This document shows, piece by piece, positions 36,775 to 49,363 of a DNA stretch of 64,000 bases. The first letter of the stretch is position 1, and each line of letters opens with the position of its first letter. The position numbers were made by a program, and so were the translations under genes. Location: contig JAJKFL010000005.1 in the NCBI GenBank assembly GCA_021186555.1, forward strand, positions 21,640,635 through 21,704,634. Direction: 5' to 3'. The notes under the pieces are model-generated. The model ran no database searches. It was not told the origin of the DNA and saw only the letters and a program-made list of their open reading frames with translations. Source of the stretch: Reticulitermes speratus. Lineage: Eukaryota > Arthropoda > Insecta > Blattodea > Rhinotermitidae.

Positions 36775-37232
36775 CAGTGGACCCTCGAACTTCGAACGGT
36801 TTGATGTTCGAACAACTTGAAACTCGAACAAAGAATTCGAGGAAAACCCGGTTTTGAAACTCGAACAAAAACTCGAAAGTCGAACAAAGAATCACGTGGT
36901 CGCCTTCTCTCTCTGCTTGGTCCAGATGAAAGTAGGGTAATTCACCTTCCCTCCTACTATTATTATTGATTGATTATTATACAATATTTTTTATGTATGT
37001 ACTATTATAAATAAAAATTTTCAATTATTGAAATTAAATATACTTGTTTTATCATTATGATCTTTTGAAATAGGCACTTAAAATGTTTTATATTGGGTAA
37101 ATTTTGGGGGTCTAGAACGGATTAATTCAATTTACATTATTTCTTATGGGGAAATTTAATTCGAAAGTCGAACAACTTGAAAGTCGAACCGTCTCCTGGA
37201 ACGGATTTTGTTCGAAGTTCGAGGTTCCACTG
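36775..37232. mobile_element. Tigger-like MITE, 458 bp
   Basis: Terminal repeats start CAGTGGACCCTCGAACTTCG on the left and, inverted, CAGTGGAACCTCGAACTTCG on the right, with TA on both sides (36773-36774 and 37233-37234). Subterminal words recur (GAAAGTCGAACAA). The internal phrase TTATTTCTTATGGGGAAAT is typical of Tigger-type terminal regions. There is no coding sequence, so it is non-autonomous. The ends agree well, so it is younger than the MITE at 16000. Confidence 0.88.
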
Positions 37233-37234
37233 TA

Positions 37235-38329
37235 TTTACCTTCTTGAAAACTTCAAACATGTGACTTTATTAATATTATTCAGAAAGTCTTCAATTCTAA
37301 AAATTGTTACGAGATTTCATAACATTTTAGCTCCTGTCAAATCTACTTGTATCATTATTGACGCAACTGGTTTCGATATGAAACATCTCACACAATGTAA
37401 AATCTGTAACATTAAAGTGGAGAATTACTGTAAGTTAAGAATTGGGGTCAGTCGTGGATTTTCGAAAGTGCTGTACGTCTGTGTGCCTGGAAGGTTAGAC
37501 AAAAACCGCACAAATCCTCGCGTAATGATAGCTGTCTAATAGACCGAAATTATCGATCCCAGGGTCTTCCAGACTACGAAGCAGGTGTGCTGAACATTTA
37601 ACCCTGGAATCTGATAAAATAGCTTGTAGTCACAACTGGGGAACACTGCATTAAACTGAAAGGGAATGTAACTTGGGGAAACACTTCGTGAAGGCATGTT
37701 AGCAATACGAATTTTTAAATAAATTTGACTATGATAAATGCATCGGATTTTGCGTTTTGACCGGTCATTCGCGAGTTACATTGATGTTCGTTTCTACGAC
37801 TATATGTTGTGTGCTTGTCTTACGTTTTGAAATTAACCTGCTGTCTTGTGGCTCTTTGATTTAATCCGCAACCAAAACAAAATTTGAATTGCTTAAAGGA
37901 CAACTTCCATTAACTTGAGGGTGAAAAATAACACATTCAGAAATGGACATTGTGGATATAGTTATCTGCATACCTTCTGTATTGTAGCTAACAAATTAAG
38001 CATTTATGTAATGAAATCCATTGAGAAGAGTCCTTCTCGAGAAGGTGTTGAGAAATCGGAATTGAAACCTACAAAAGTAATTAAATGTAAAACGTTATCG
38101 TTTAGTGTTTTGTTTTTGTGTATTTGTACTTTTGTTTTGTATTTCTGTCTTTGTGCTGGCTTCATAATAGGCACATGTGCTTTTAACCCTGCACATTAAT
38201 AAATACCCACTGAATTTAAATATTATTATTATTATTTTAATTGTTTATTAAAGACACTGTCAATAGCTAAGTTTAAATAGTTTCGTTGGCAGGTGAATTA
38301 ATAAATGAATGGGTATAGAGCATTGACCA
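37235..38329. other. no gene recognised
   Basis: No gene. The open frame 37177-37539 starts inside the MITE terminal repeat and has no family motif. Confidence 0.4.
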
Positions 38330-38482
38330 AACGTTACTGAGAGGAAAAAATCGAAGTAATCTGAGAGACACCTCTCCCAGTGCCACTTTATCCGCCACAG
38401 ATCCCACGTGGAGTAGCCGGGATCGAACACGGGCGCCTGAAGTAGCAGTTCAACGACCAACCGCCTGAACCATGTCACGACA
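38330..38482 (-). mobile_element. SINE family C, partial
   Basis: The minus-strand head and centre are recognisable (plus-strand words CTCCCAGTGCCACTTTATCC, GGGATCGAACACGGG and CCAACCGCCTGAACCATG). A TTA microsatellite abuts its 5' head at 38483-38502. Confidence 0.75.
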
Positions 38483-38502
38483 TTATTATTATTATTATTA
38501 TT

Positions 38503-41500
38503 AGTTATTTCTGTGTTTTTCTTGTGTTCCTCTGCTGTCCCTGTAATTGGAATAAGGCTGTTTTGCCAGCACATTAAGAATAAAATCCGATATTCGGATA
38601 GGGTGTACGATATGCAAATATCCTTTAAAATAAAATGGACATTAACATCTGAAATAATCTCGGTAAGATTATTTCATATTAATATTTCAAGGCCTGTCTT
38701 AATTAGGATTCGTTATACACTTTAGCAGTCCCTTATCTCTTTTTGACTGTTGAAGAATTTGCTTTGGCGATTTTCGATGTGTGATACTCAGTTATTCAGG
38801 AAATTATTACGATGCAGGAATCTTAGCATACTAACATTAGATACGACGTTCTTTGGAAGATTTTTAAGTCCAGTTCCACGTTATGTAAAAGTCATATCGA
38901 TGTTTATTTGACTCTGACATCGGAAATACAAACTAATAAGAAACATATTTCTCAGGATTACAAATAACCTAATTCCATCCTCAGTTTACATGTCAATTAT
39001 ATACATTTCATTCCGTTTTTAACAAAGGTAATAGCATCTGATTTCTCCTGAACGTATTTACTAGATTATTCGTGATACTTTTGTCGAAGTGCACTATTTA
39101 TAAATACCGGATTTGAGTTTTGCTCAGGATCTCAGCTGCTGTGAGACTTTTTCTGACTTTTCGAGATCTTCCGCAAATCATTTAATACTTTATAATAGGC
39201 CATGACGGCTGATTTCAAATTTTCACTCAATTAATCGTTCTTAATATTGCGACCATTCATGATATGCAATACACAACTGAGAAAACATTTTTAAGTAAAC
39301 AGATATGTGTGATTAATTATGGATTAATATGCTTTAAATTTGAAATAGATGAAAATGATATGCGCTTTCTGAGATGTTATTCCATTTGAAAAGTGGGAGG
39401 AGCAATAACCGTGGAAACACATGTCATGAATTTTTATCTGTATTCGTATATCGATGGCTTCTCCTAACATGGAGACTTACCGACAGTTGAAGGAAGAAGT
39501 AGGACGCTAGTGCAAGATTTGCTTGCAAAATCGGAGACTCGATTAAGTGATAAACTGCCATCCCGGGCGAATGAGCAATGTATTGCGGTAAGATTGTAAT
39601 ACAATTGTGTGAACATTAAATCACGTATTTATATCTGATCGTGTTGAATATTTGTCAGGTATCTCGTGTTCTCCAGAGAACAGAAATTTATTAGAGTGCT
39701 TTATTATTTGCGATCGTATTATGTAGATTATTAGGGAAAGCAAATCATATTTTAAGTGCCATTGTTTTCCATGTAACCGCTACAACACATGCTATATCTC
39801 CAAACGGAGAAACACTTTTAATATGCCAAATGGACTAAGAGTATTTTGTTGTGAAGAACAATTTCGTTCACTCGCTCAACACAAAGGAATTTTTGAGTTA
39901 ACCCTTAGGGATTTATTTAAATTTGGAGATTACAAACTCCTGGAATGTGATGCCATGTTGTTTGTAATTTGTTAGTGAAGTTTTGGAGGAACTTGCTGCT
40001 TCAATCTTTTGGATATTTGAAGAAGGCTACCCTGAAGAAGGAGGTGGGAAGCTCCTCCGAAACATCGGTAACAAATTACCGATCATCGGCGCCACTTTCC
40101 AGAAAACTGTACGCTTCATCAGTAAAGCTGTGGAAACTTGGAAATCATGCATTCGGTAACATGTTAAAGATTTTAAATTTTCTGTCATTGCGAGATTTGA
40201 GGTTCTCACGAAGCCGTCGATGAAGGCTGAAGTCCTCTGGGAGACGACGCCGTGTCGATGTGTAAATACGTATCATAACACACGGCGTGTATCCCAGAAA
40301 AAATACTTTCATTCTTCATCTCTTTGGTCATCCGAGAAAGTATTAATTTAAGCATTAAAGAGTGAGTTGTGTTCAGTAAATATGCCACAGTGTCTTATAC
40401 CAGTATCCAATCGAGTTAATCATAAAGAGTGACCCCCAGCAACCTCGAATTATTACCTATCATACACTTTTGTTAGTCAAAAGAAATGTTTCCTTTGCTT
40501 GTAGATAAAAATAGTTCGGAAAACCAATAGCTTATTTCTTCTTTACATGTACTCAGAATTTTCCAATCTTATATATCCATCTAGTGGAAAAGTTTGCACT
40601 TAAAATAATGAATGAAGTTATCCTGCGACGAGCTTTACAGTGAATTTGTTAATGACATTTCCACATATTAGTTTTCTGTTGTCAGAGAATTCAAAATATT
40701 TCTCTATAATTTGAGTTTGTTCCATGCAGTCCTTTTCCGTGTAATTTTATTCGTTTGTTTTTATATTGTTACTCTTTTCAAATTAAGATTTAAACCGCTA
40801 AAACAGAGGGAAGGTTGGATGTCTCTACACTCATGAAGGCATGTACCGAAGATTACACGGAAATTTGGCCGGTTTCATAAATAAATATCTTAGGCATAAC
40901 ATAAAAAATTTAAAACATCAAATGACATTTCTGCTTGAACAATTTTAACCCTTATTTTCACATGTAAGATTGTGTGTCGAGAAGGAGGTAAGCTATTCTT
41001 TCTTTCTGACTGGAGGAAATGAGTGTACTTTTTATAAATGTGTCGACGTTACTAAATATTACTCACTACATTCTTGTATACCAAAAAAGTAACTTAACGT
41101 GTCTTTCTGTGGAAAGTCATATGTGGTTTATGTACAAAAGACATCCATATTTGTGACATTCTGGTTCAGAGGAGCCACAGCGACGCCTCGCGTGACGCAG
41201 TCACTTCATCGAAGGAAGCAAAACAAAAGAGAGTCAACTCTTCCCAGGAGACCAACTTAGCAGCTTTTAAGTGTGGGAGGTGTGAAAGGAGGTTGTGGGG
41301 GGAGTTGTTGGGTGAAGAGAACAGCACTTGTTCTACAAGCTTCTGAAAACAATAGCGTCTGAGCTGATAAATGTCACGAAGGAGGTAAAATAAATTGATG
41401 TTTGCGAACAGGGAAATTAGTTCTCTCTTGCGGACAGTCAAGAGGGCTGCACGCCCAGCTAGAGAGTAGGGACGACAGCCGCTTTGTATTCTGAAGGAGA

Positions 41501-42560
41501 TGTGGCTGGCTGTAGAAGCTTAAAGCATTTTAGATAAGGATGGAAGAACGCAGCGATTCCAAGCAATACTGGACGGTAAATAAATTGGACGCTGATTTCT
41601 AAACACTTTAAAATTCCCCTAGGGGAGGAAAAATTGATAGTTCTGTGACAGATGTGTTATGAGAGTGAGAGTTCTGTGCTGGGACTTATATTGAATGTGT
41701 AAACTTATTTATGAATTGATGCTAGTCGCAGTGTTATGATCAATGTTTGTACGTTACAAATGAAAGGTGTCAATTTCGTATTTCGATATTGATAATGGAC
41801 AAGCGTTTACGCTATAATTATGACGACAGGAGATGCTTCATGATTTATACCAACCTGTTAGGGCTATAAAATCGAGAAAGATGAGAAGGACTGTGCATGA
41901 AGCATGATACATTTTTCAGTTTGCAAATACCTCAGGAGAGGAGACGACTTGAAAGCTTAAACATGGATAGGTAGACATTATATAAATTGATCTTAGAAAG
42001 ATAGGATGTGAGTGTGTAGTGGCTTTATCTGACTTTAGGGCAGAGACTAGTGGATCTTTTTAAAGTGGCAATAAATCGTCGAGCGCCATATATATAGCAG
42101 GGGCTTTTTGAGTAGATTCTCTAGCAGTATATATCTCTATGTGGTTAATATTATTGTGCAGGAAAACTAATAATAATAATGCAGTTCAATTTAATTCTTT
42201 ATTTATTTAGGTGCTGACTAAACAGCATAATGGCCATCTACAATGAGAGCACCAGTACAAGGGGACAACACACGAACCTTATCAAGAATGGGATAAAGAA
42301 AGCAATAATAATAATAATAATAATAATCATAATCGTAATATCCTTTGCAAGAGATTGAAATTTCTAAACCGTAAGTAAGGAATGTTCACCAACATACAAA
42401 GAGCAGAGTGCTTCGTACGTGCCACAGTGTCTGCAACTTACACGATATGTGATTTTTTTTTCTGATTTCTTAATTTGATTATTTTTTCCTTCAATGTGCT
42501 TTTAACGTCGCTTTCAATTGCTGTGATTTTGCAGCGTCGATAAAAGATGATTACACGAGT
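38503..42560. other. no gene recognised
   Basis: Four kilobases with no recognised gene. A hammerhead-like motif lies at about 40028-40085 (see findings). TAA microsatellites lie near 42165-42177 and 42306-42328. The open frame 41166-41441 (minus) lies in a slightly purine-skewed stretch but shows no family motif. Confidence 0.4.
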
Positions 42561-42561
42561 T

Positions 42562-42730
42562 TGGGGCGTTAGTGGAATGATATTGACAGGGAGAAGTCAA
42601 AGTACTCGGATAAAAACTTGTCCTGTTGCCACTTTGTTCATCCCATATTCCACATTGATTTTCCGGGGATAGAATTTAGGCCTTCGCTGTGTGAAGCCGG
42701 CAACTTGCCACCTGAGTCAGGGCACAGCCC
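42562..42730 (-). mobile_element. SINE family C, degenerate
   Basis: The minus strand follows family C from the head (plus-strand words CCACCTGAGTCAGGGCAC) to the GGAATGATATTGACAGGG block that also occurs in the full copy. No target duplication was seen. Confidence 0.7.
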
Positions 42731-42906
42731 AAATATTTAATTACTTCTGCTATATGTTAAATTGCCTTTGTAAATATTACGCCTGAAATTGGTATGGTCA
42801 AGCCGAAATATCTAGCATGTAATGTAGTGTTAAATATCCACTGAAAAAATATCGTTATGGGAGACTAAATGTAAAGTATTATGAACGTATTCTGATTTTT
42901 AGAGTA

Positions 42907-43212
42907 AAAAGCAAAAAATCCCATTACAGGCCTGGACAGGCCCTTAGGGTTCCAGGAGGTTGAGGTTCCCAGATTTTTAGACAATGGGGACATGAAGGTG
43001 GTAGGGTTGTCAGTCCTACGCACCGGCCGCCTTTACCTCCCAGGAAATATTCCTGGTACTCATTTGTGTTAGAGGTTGAGTCCACCCAAGGGCCATAGTG
43101 CGACCGCAAGGATTATGTCAATGAAAAATTCCAATGACACCATCGTGAATCGAACCCGCTACCTTCCGGCTTGTAGCGCAGTGCCTCAACCAGCTTCACC
43201 ACCGCGTACCCC
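42907..43212 (-). mobile_element. tRNA-derived SINE, family A
   Basis: A 306 bp minus-strand copy flanked by a perfect 13 bp duplication GATTTTTAGAGTA (42894-42906 and 43213-43225). The head with box B complement GAATCGAACCCGC, the GGCCGCCTTTACC body module and the CCATTACAGGCCTGG tail are the inverse of the copy at 4735-5049. It lacks the long G tract of the other copy. Confidence 0.93.
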
Positions 43213-43483
43213 GATTTTTAGAGTAGCTGTGGAAATTTGGCTGGTTACCTCTATGCACTTTATTATAGTAAAGGACATAGACTTATATTGCGGTCATATG
43301 TCAATCCTATATGCTTTGAGGTTACTGAGAAACAAAAATGGTCTTTTAGAAGACGGAGAATTTTCACGAGTAAAACGGTAATTTTTTAAATCTTAATATT
43401 TGAACTCCCCGTTGGTATGCACATGCACAGTATAGATCACTATCGTTCAGTATCTCAACCAACATATATAGTTTTGACACAAT

Positions 43484-43525
43484 TAGGCTACCGGTTTCAG
43501 CTCTGTAGGGCCATCATCAGGCCTA
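43484..43525 (-). ncRNA. hammerhead ribozyme motif, consensus core
   Basis: Reading the minus strand: stem I TAGGC, core CTGATGA, a stem II of the form GGCCC-TACA-GAGCT with one mismatch, GAAA, the palindromic stem III CCGG, cleavage site TA, then GCCTA, which pairs exactly with TAGGC. All invariant core bases are present. The 4 bp palindromic stem III is the short type known from PLE ends, thought to cleave as a dimer. Folding was done by eye. Confidence 0.8.
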
Positions 43526-43556
43526 TGTACAGAGTTTGAGTTTCATAGTTTTTGTA

Positions 43557-43599
43557 TAGGCCTTATGATGGCTCTGATAGAGATGAAACCGATAGCCTA
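43557..43599 (+). ncRNA. hammerhead ribozyme motif, degraded core
   Basis: This is the opposite arm of the same foldback. Stem I TAGGC / GCCTA and GAAACC are kept, but the first core block reads CTTATGA and stem III reads CCGA. It is expected to be inactive. Confidence 0.65.
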
Positions 43600-43818
43600 A
43601 TTATGTCGAAAATATATATGTTGGTTGTAACTAATTACTGAACAAGAGTAAAATATGCTGAACGGTATTTGATACAGAGACATCCTGGTTTGTTGCCTCT
43701 TGCCAGATTATACACGGTTCTGGAATTAGATTTATGTTGAGTGACACTCGTATAATGCAATGTTGGACTGAAGTCATGAAATGCCAACTATATAAATATT
43801 AATGGCACTCTGCGTGAT

Positions 43819-43975
43819 TTCAGGCTTCCGCCGCGATGTAGATGAGATCTGCGCTCTTCTGAGATATTACGCAGCGTTGAGTGGTAGTTCTGTATAGACG
43901 TTTCGGGACAACCAATCGTCGATACAGAACTACCACTCAACGCTTCCTAATATCGCAGAAGAGCGCAGATCTCAT
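43819..43975. repeat. dispersed repeat F, foldback form
   Basis: Arms at about 43842-43900 and 43917-43975 (ATGAGATCTGCGCTCTTCTG and its inverse at the outer ends, CTGTATAGACG / CGTCGATACAG at the inner ends) enclose a 16 base loop. The loop carries TTTCGGGACA, the inverse of a GAAA-type ribozyme box. One arm plus flank recurs at 33205-33297. The short GAAACG-TC order in the loop suggests another PLE-end foldback, but the first core block is not consensus. Confidence 0.8.
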
Positions 43976-45599
43976 TTATAGCACTAGCTTAAACCTTTAG
44001 GATGACAGACAGAGAATGGACCACTATTGAACAGCCGAAGTGATTCCGTAATACTGTTACATTGTAAACAGAAAAGTTGTAAGAGAAAAAAATACGGTCA
44101 CTTGAAATAATGCTTGTAGAACTGAGTCTGTTCGGCAGGATGTAAAGGGTGAAGTTGACAGTGATTTTGGTGGTGGTAGTGATTGTGATTATGTGAAGTG
44201 GAACGAACGGTTATAAGAGACAGGAAAGTATGAAAGCGGTGCTGATGTACGTATTTTGAATTACAAAGTTCGTGTTCTGTTGGAGGCATCGAGGAAAACC
44301 ACAAGCAGCAACGTCAGTCACTGTAGACGCTGTTCTGGACGAGATTCGAAATGTATATTTTCCGAGTATTTGTTAGAAATTTACGGCTTGTGCCAACTTT
44401 CTAGACCTCATAACTGAGTAGTAATTTGTTTTATGGTTTGTGTAGGATTATAACTCGTATTCAATACTACTCAAGAGCTATCACGAAAAGGAATGGAGTG
44501 TTTCTTCTACTGACGTAGAATTCTCATTAATTCTATAGTCTGTTACTTCAGTGGCCTATTGTACCAGCCACTAATATCACTGTCGATTAGAGAAGAATAA
44601 AGGAATTTGACAAGTAAGTTATTAAAATTCGATCAAGAAGTTCCATTGTCTGTAATTGAATTCACTTAAACCCATTCCCTTGCTCTCACAGATACTTCGA
44701 GAGATATGTCTTACATCGACTTTATTATCTTTATGTAACTTCAGATAGTTCCTGTTTTCAACTGGTGTACTTGGGTCGAAGAGTGAGGGGAGGAAAGAGT
44801 TCGGAAGAATTTTGACGTCTGCTGTTGCAACAAGTGGCTGCTCAAGTGTGACAGTGTTTCATAATCTCACTCTTTTAAAACTTCTTCCTCTTACAGAAGA
44901 AACAGGTTAAATTCTTCAGAAACTTGCAGAACTTAGTGACCTGGAGTTACCAGGAGAACAGTGTTGCAGCTTTTAATCTCAACTGGTAATATGAAGACAA
45001 AAAGAGAAAAGAGACATTCATCTTAAAAAAGGAAGTTGAATGTTTTAGGGACTTTAATTAAACGTCTTGGAACAGGAAACCCATTCCACCTGTCGAGGTT
45101 AAAGTACCTAAAATTTTAACCCACTATCCAATCACAATATTATCTTTGATTAGCCCTTCTCAATGAATGTAGTGACAGAGAAAAGAAAAATGAAATCCTC
45201 TCAAGGAAAATCTGATTAAACCAGTAGAAGAAAATTTTTCCTTACTTCTCTGAGAAGTACTGACGAAACTTGCGTAATATAATTTAACTAGACAGCGCTT
45301 GCCAGAAGTTCTGAGCTGTGTGTAAGTGGGAGCCTCTAACAAAATCGTTCTTTTAGCAGACCTCATGATGTAGTTGTCAGCAGTTCTGCCTTTTGTTTGG
45401 GGTATCCTGTCCCGGAGACTGGTTAACATGTAAGAGATTTCCTCAGTTTTCCCAGACAAATTAGAGTATGTTACGTTAACTGGATCACAACGGTTTCCTT
45501 CCAGATTATTTCAAATAAATCATTTATAATCATCCTAATGTCTGAGTAGCTTAGGTCCTACTATGTACCTAACCTACTTATAATAGTCCTTCAGTCAAC
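43976..45599. other. no gene recognised
   Basis: No gene or repeat family is recognised. Open frames at 44098-44304 and 45160-45459 (minus) have no family motif. Confidence 0.4.
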
Positions 45600-45745
45600 A
45601 AAGGTAGAGTTTACCAGGTGCTTAATTACCCCATGACGTGCATACGTACGGCATAACGCAGGTAGAGTAGCATCAAGTATTCTTGAACTTTGCACTAGAT
45701 GGGGGTTAGTGGGCGGCTTCGTATCCCGGTCGATTTACCCCGGAG
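45600..45745 (-). mobile_element. degenerate SINE family D-like fragment
   Basis: Words such as GCACTAGATGGGGGTTAGTG, GGTCGATTTACCCCGGAG and the leading AAAGGTAGAGTTTACC follow the minus-strand family D copy in order, with many changes. Sequence to about 45910 is GC-richer and may be a further part of a related repeat. Confidence 0.5.
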
Positions 45746-46064
45746 AAAACGTCGTTACCACCCAATGCCTAGGAGGCTTGGTGGGCCCCATAGTCGGTTT
45801 TGGGCACAGTGGTAGAGAGAAATATTTCTTTCCTTTATCGGAAATCGACCTACGGCTGTCCTGCATGTAGCCACGCACTGCACCGACGGAGTTGTCCGGC
45901 TCTATCATTATACCAAGACGAGATTAATTAAAGAATTTATGTAAGTGTTATGTAGACCATTAAGTTTGAATTTGTTGTTTGTGGAAATTATTTTTGAGAC
46001 GTTTCATTATGTCTGTAATAAATAAGTTGTTACAGGAAAATGAAGTGTGAAGTACATGGAGAGG

Positions 46065-46236
46065 TTTCACTTTATATTAACCGTGCATCTTTTTATAATT
46101 GAATTATTTATACCAACAAATGCACCAAGACAGTTTTTTCACTGTTTTCTTTATTATTACGATGGGGCATCGTAATAATAAAGAAAACAGTGAAAAAACT
46201 GTCTTGGTGCATTTGTTGGTATAAATAATTCAATTA
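46065..46236. mobile_element. PLE-derived perfect palindrome (type II foldback)
   Basis: A 12 bp direct repeat TACATGGAGAGG (46053-46064 and 46237-46248) brackets a 172 bp insertion. Its left 29 bases are single copy and include ACCGTGCAT, the type II PLE end. The rest (46094 to 46238, overlapping the duplication by two bases) is an inverted repeat with 71 bp arms identical at every position and a 3 base loop (GGG). The arms carry ATACCAACAAATGCACC, the inner part of the PLE terminal hairpin. No ribozyme is included. Confidence 0.9.
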
Positions 46237-46248
46237 TACATGGAGAGG

Positions 46249-48289
46249 GTTTAGAGGAAACAGATGCTGGTGTTAGCTACGTTTTATGTTTTATAATAAT
46301 GATGTTCTTGTGCAAAATGTTCAAGTTTCATTGTTAGAGGCTCTTCTTTATTAATGTTTAGAAGGGAAAATATTGTATAACGAAGTCTGTCTGAAATATT
46401 TAAAAATTCAGTCTGTACCTTACAAAAACACTAACTCTTTTAAGAAAGGTAGTAGTTTTGTCTGAAAATAATTGCTGTTTATTCTGAGAGTTATGCTCAA
46501 CACATAAATAATATCTGTGTTCAAAGTATAAAGCTCTTGAATTCTAAACAAGGCGGTAAACGTACTTACCCATGCTGCTTGAAAGAGCTAACTGCTTATT
46601 ACTGCATGCGGATAGACTGAAACAAATGTGGAAGGAGGGAAATGAGAATTCACCGTTTTAAAAGTATAAATTGTTAGGGATTTTCAGTATTTTGATTTTT
46701 AAATTCGGAAGTTTTTAAAGTGACAAAATTTGAAATCCCTTTTTAATTGTGTTCCGCTTGGGTATTGGGCGTGAATAATTTTGGTAATATGGAAAGTTTT
46801 CTTTACTTTTCGCAACCTGAAATGCAGGTGTTTGTCTTGGAAATATAATGGCACTCTATTTGACCTGCGGAGTTTAAAGTTCTAAGTATTATTTACGAAT
46901 AAAAGGATTCTCTAGACTTGGGGCCTTCATGTTAGCCAGACTCACACGGTTAACACGAATCCGACGTTTCCTGTGTTAACATGTGTTTTGTTTTCTTGTG
47001 GTCAACTGTTTTCTCACAAACAAGACTGGAGACCGAATGACATATGCATAATTATCGTATCTCGTGAGAGAGATATGCCTCCGCCTAATACAAAGAATTG
47101 TACTGTGGCATTGCAGCATTCTCTTGCTAATCGCCTTTCTTATTGCTGTAGGACAATGTAGTTATCGAAACCCCAGTTGGCAAGATTTAACTTTGGGGGG
47201 GGGGGGGGGGGAATTGTTTGCTAGGACTAGCCCGAGCCGTTGACAGTAACCACGATCAGAGTTGCCTGTCCTGAACTAAACACACTCCGTATGTAACTGC
47301 ACGTTTAAAAATACATTAGACCCAAAATATAATAAGTGTTAGAACACACGCATTGAAATGTTATCCTGGAGACTATAAAACTGACTTAGTGGTCATTACA
47401 GACCTGCCCCTCAGCAAATGCGGATATCTGGGCGTGGAAGACACCCATTTTTATAATTTGTGTATAAAAGTGATAAAAACGGGTACAGGAAACCAAATAC
47501 CACAGTTGGCTAAGTGGATGCAAATGAAAATCTGCTGATATTTTAAAACCGCGGTACGAGTGGGAGTTCTAAAAAAAAGGGAGTGTACTTTATGCGGTTT
47601 AGGTGAAATGTCACTAAAAATTTGAAGGTGTTTATTTTATACAGTATAAAATTTTAAAACAATGTTCAATAAAATATTACCATTGTACAATTATTGCATT
47701 TCATTAAATATCTAATACTATTTTGGATAATCTAATTTAGTTTATGTTGCACGTTTGGCTTTATTTATTGAATTGTTTATGCTGTCATTCACGATTCATC
47801 ACTTTACTTTATTCTGCTTTAATCTGCTAATTATTCAATGTATTTTCATAATTAACTTATTTCAGAATGCTTCAGAGAGACGTGCTTGCAGATAAAAATA
47901 ATCATCCTATTTATTAATCACTGTAGATTAGGATTATTAACCTCCAGCCGGTTGGATCTCTTTGATGCTGTTGCATGAACCAAGTTACGAACATTGGATA
48001 AAGTTTCTCGCCTACTTCACCAAAATATTCTATGCATCCTGTTCAAATATGCTTTTACTTATCAAATAAATATACACATTTAGTCATTGGAAAATTAGTG
48101 ATAGTAAAATATATTTTGTGATTTACTGGTGAATTGCTATGGCCTGTCAGCACTATGGAGACTTTAGAAAGAACACAGACTGGAAATTAAAGTGTCCGTG
48201 CTTTCACGAATAACTTTGTGCAGTTAGTATATTATATTTAACGGACTTTCAAAGTAAATTATAAATTCAAACGGATCTATAATGACAAC

Positions 48290-48320
<31 letters not shown>

Positions 48321-48882
48321 GTAATAATAATTTAAAACTATTATTCCTATATTAACATTGAAAACAAAGAACGTGAAAGTTCGATTGGAGAAATTCGAAG
48401 TGGTGTGCACTAGATTATGAAGCAGGAGAACTCTTCACCACCACCGTGAGACTTGCTACATTTAACGATATCAGCTACCATCTGTGACCGTTCTTCGTTG
48501 ATAGACACATATTTGTAAAACCACAAACAAATCCGAACTTCTATGAAAGTTTCTGTTCTAACCAAGTTCTTCCTATTCTAAATTTCAGGGATCCAATTCC
48601 CAAGCTGACTGTGCAGGCGCAAAGTTATAATATACATCTACGTGATAACATTAGAAATGCATGAAGGATGTTAGCACGTCAGCAAAGGTGCAGTAGTGTT
48701 TCCTGAGTTGTTACTGGTTACCGGTGGAGTGTCTAATATTTCATTTCTGGGTATTTTAAAACATAAAGTAAGATTAATGTATTAAAATTAACATGGCCTT
48801 CACATAAATATTACATACGTAACCAGTAAGTACCTACTTGTGGCCTAATTTGTGAGCTTAGTTCTTTTGAACTGTGTACAGT
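46249..48882. other. no gene recognised
   Basis: No gene. A 17 base G tract lies at 47195-47211 and an AAT microsatellite at about 48285-48330. The frame 47353-47538 has no family motif. Confidence 0.4.
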
Positions 48883-48954
48883 AAAATACTAACCAGGTAT
48901 ATTTCACTCTTATCAGTAATTACAGTCACACCAACATATATATTTTTAACACAT

Positions 48955-48996
48955 TAGGCTACCGGTTTCAGCTCTATAGAGCCATTATCAGGCCTA
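48955..48996 (-). ncRNA. hammerhead ribozyme motif, one core change
   Basis: Minus strand: TAGGC, then CTGATAA, stem II GGCTC-TATA-GAGCT, GAAA, palindrome CCGG, TA, GCCTA. Stem I pairs fully. One invariant base of the first core block is changed, so cleavage is not expected. Confidence 0.7.
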
Positions 48997-49363
48997 TACA
49001 AAACTGTGAAACTCAAACTCTCTTCATTTAGTAAGAGGAATCCCCTTATTTTGTACAATTACTTGTATAAAACGGGGGAGGTTGCCTAAGAAAAAGTATG
49101 TATTAACAATGTGGATATAAAAAGTATAAAGTACAGAAGCATATAAGCATAAAAACGTGAGTATAAAAAAGGTATATCAAAATATATAAAAATGTAAAAA
49201 ATTCATAAAATGAAATGGCGTCGGCCCGTAAAATGTGGATGTATGTGCTGTGTTAATATAAAAGGCCAGTGTTGATCCCCCACCCTGTTTTTGTAGACAT
49301 AATTGTGCAAAAAAGGGGATTTCTCTTACTAAGGGTATAGAATTTGAGTTTCACAGTTTTGTA

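Larger units (their letters stand above)
43376..43642. mobile_element. PLE-derived foldback with two hammerhead motifs (type I)
   Basis: Two copies of a PLE 3' end lie head to head. Both arms contain AACATATATA / TATATATGTT ends, a ribozyme motif and a GAGTTTGAGTTTCATAG-like inner segment. The left, full end extends to CCCCGTTGGTATGCACATGC, which is also found at the full end of the element at 48895-49502. The right arm is cut short after ACTGAAC. A near-perfect 11 bp direct repeat CAMGAGTAAAA (43365-43375, 43643-43653) may be the target duplication. There is no reading frame. Arm divergence makes it one of the older members. Confidence 0.75.
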
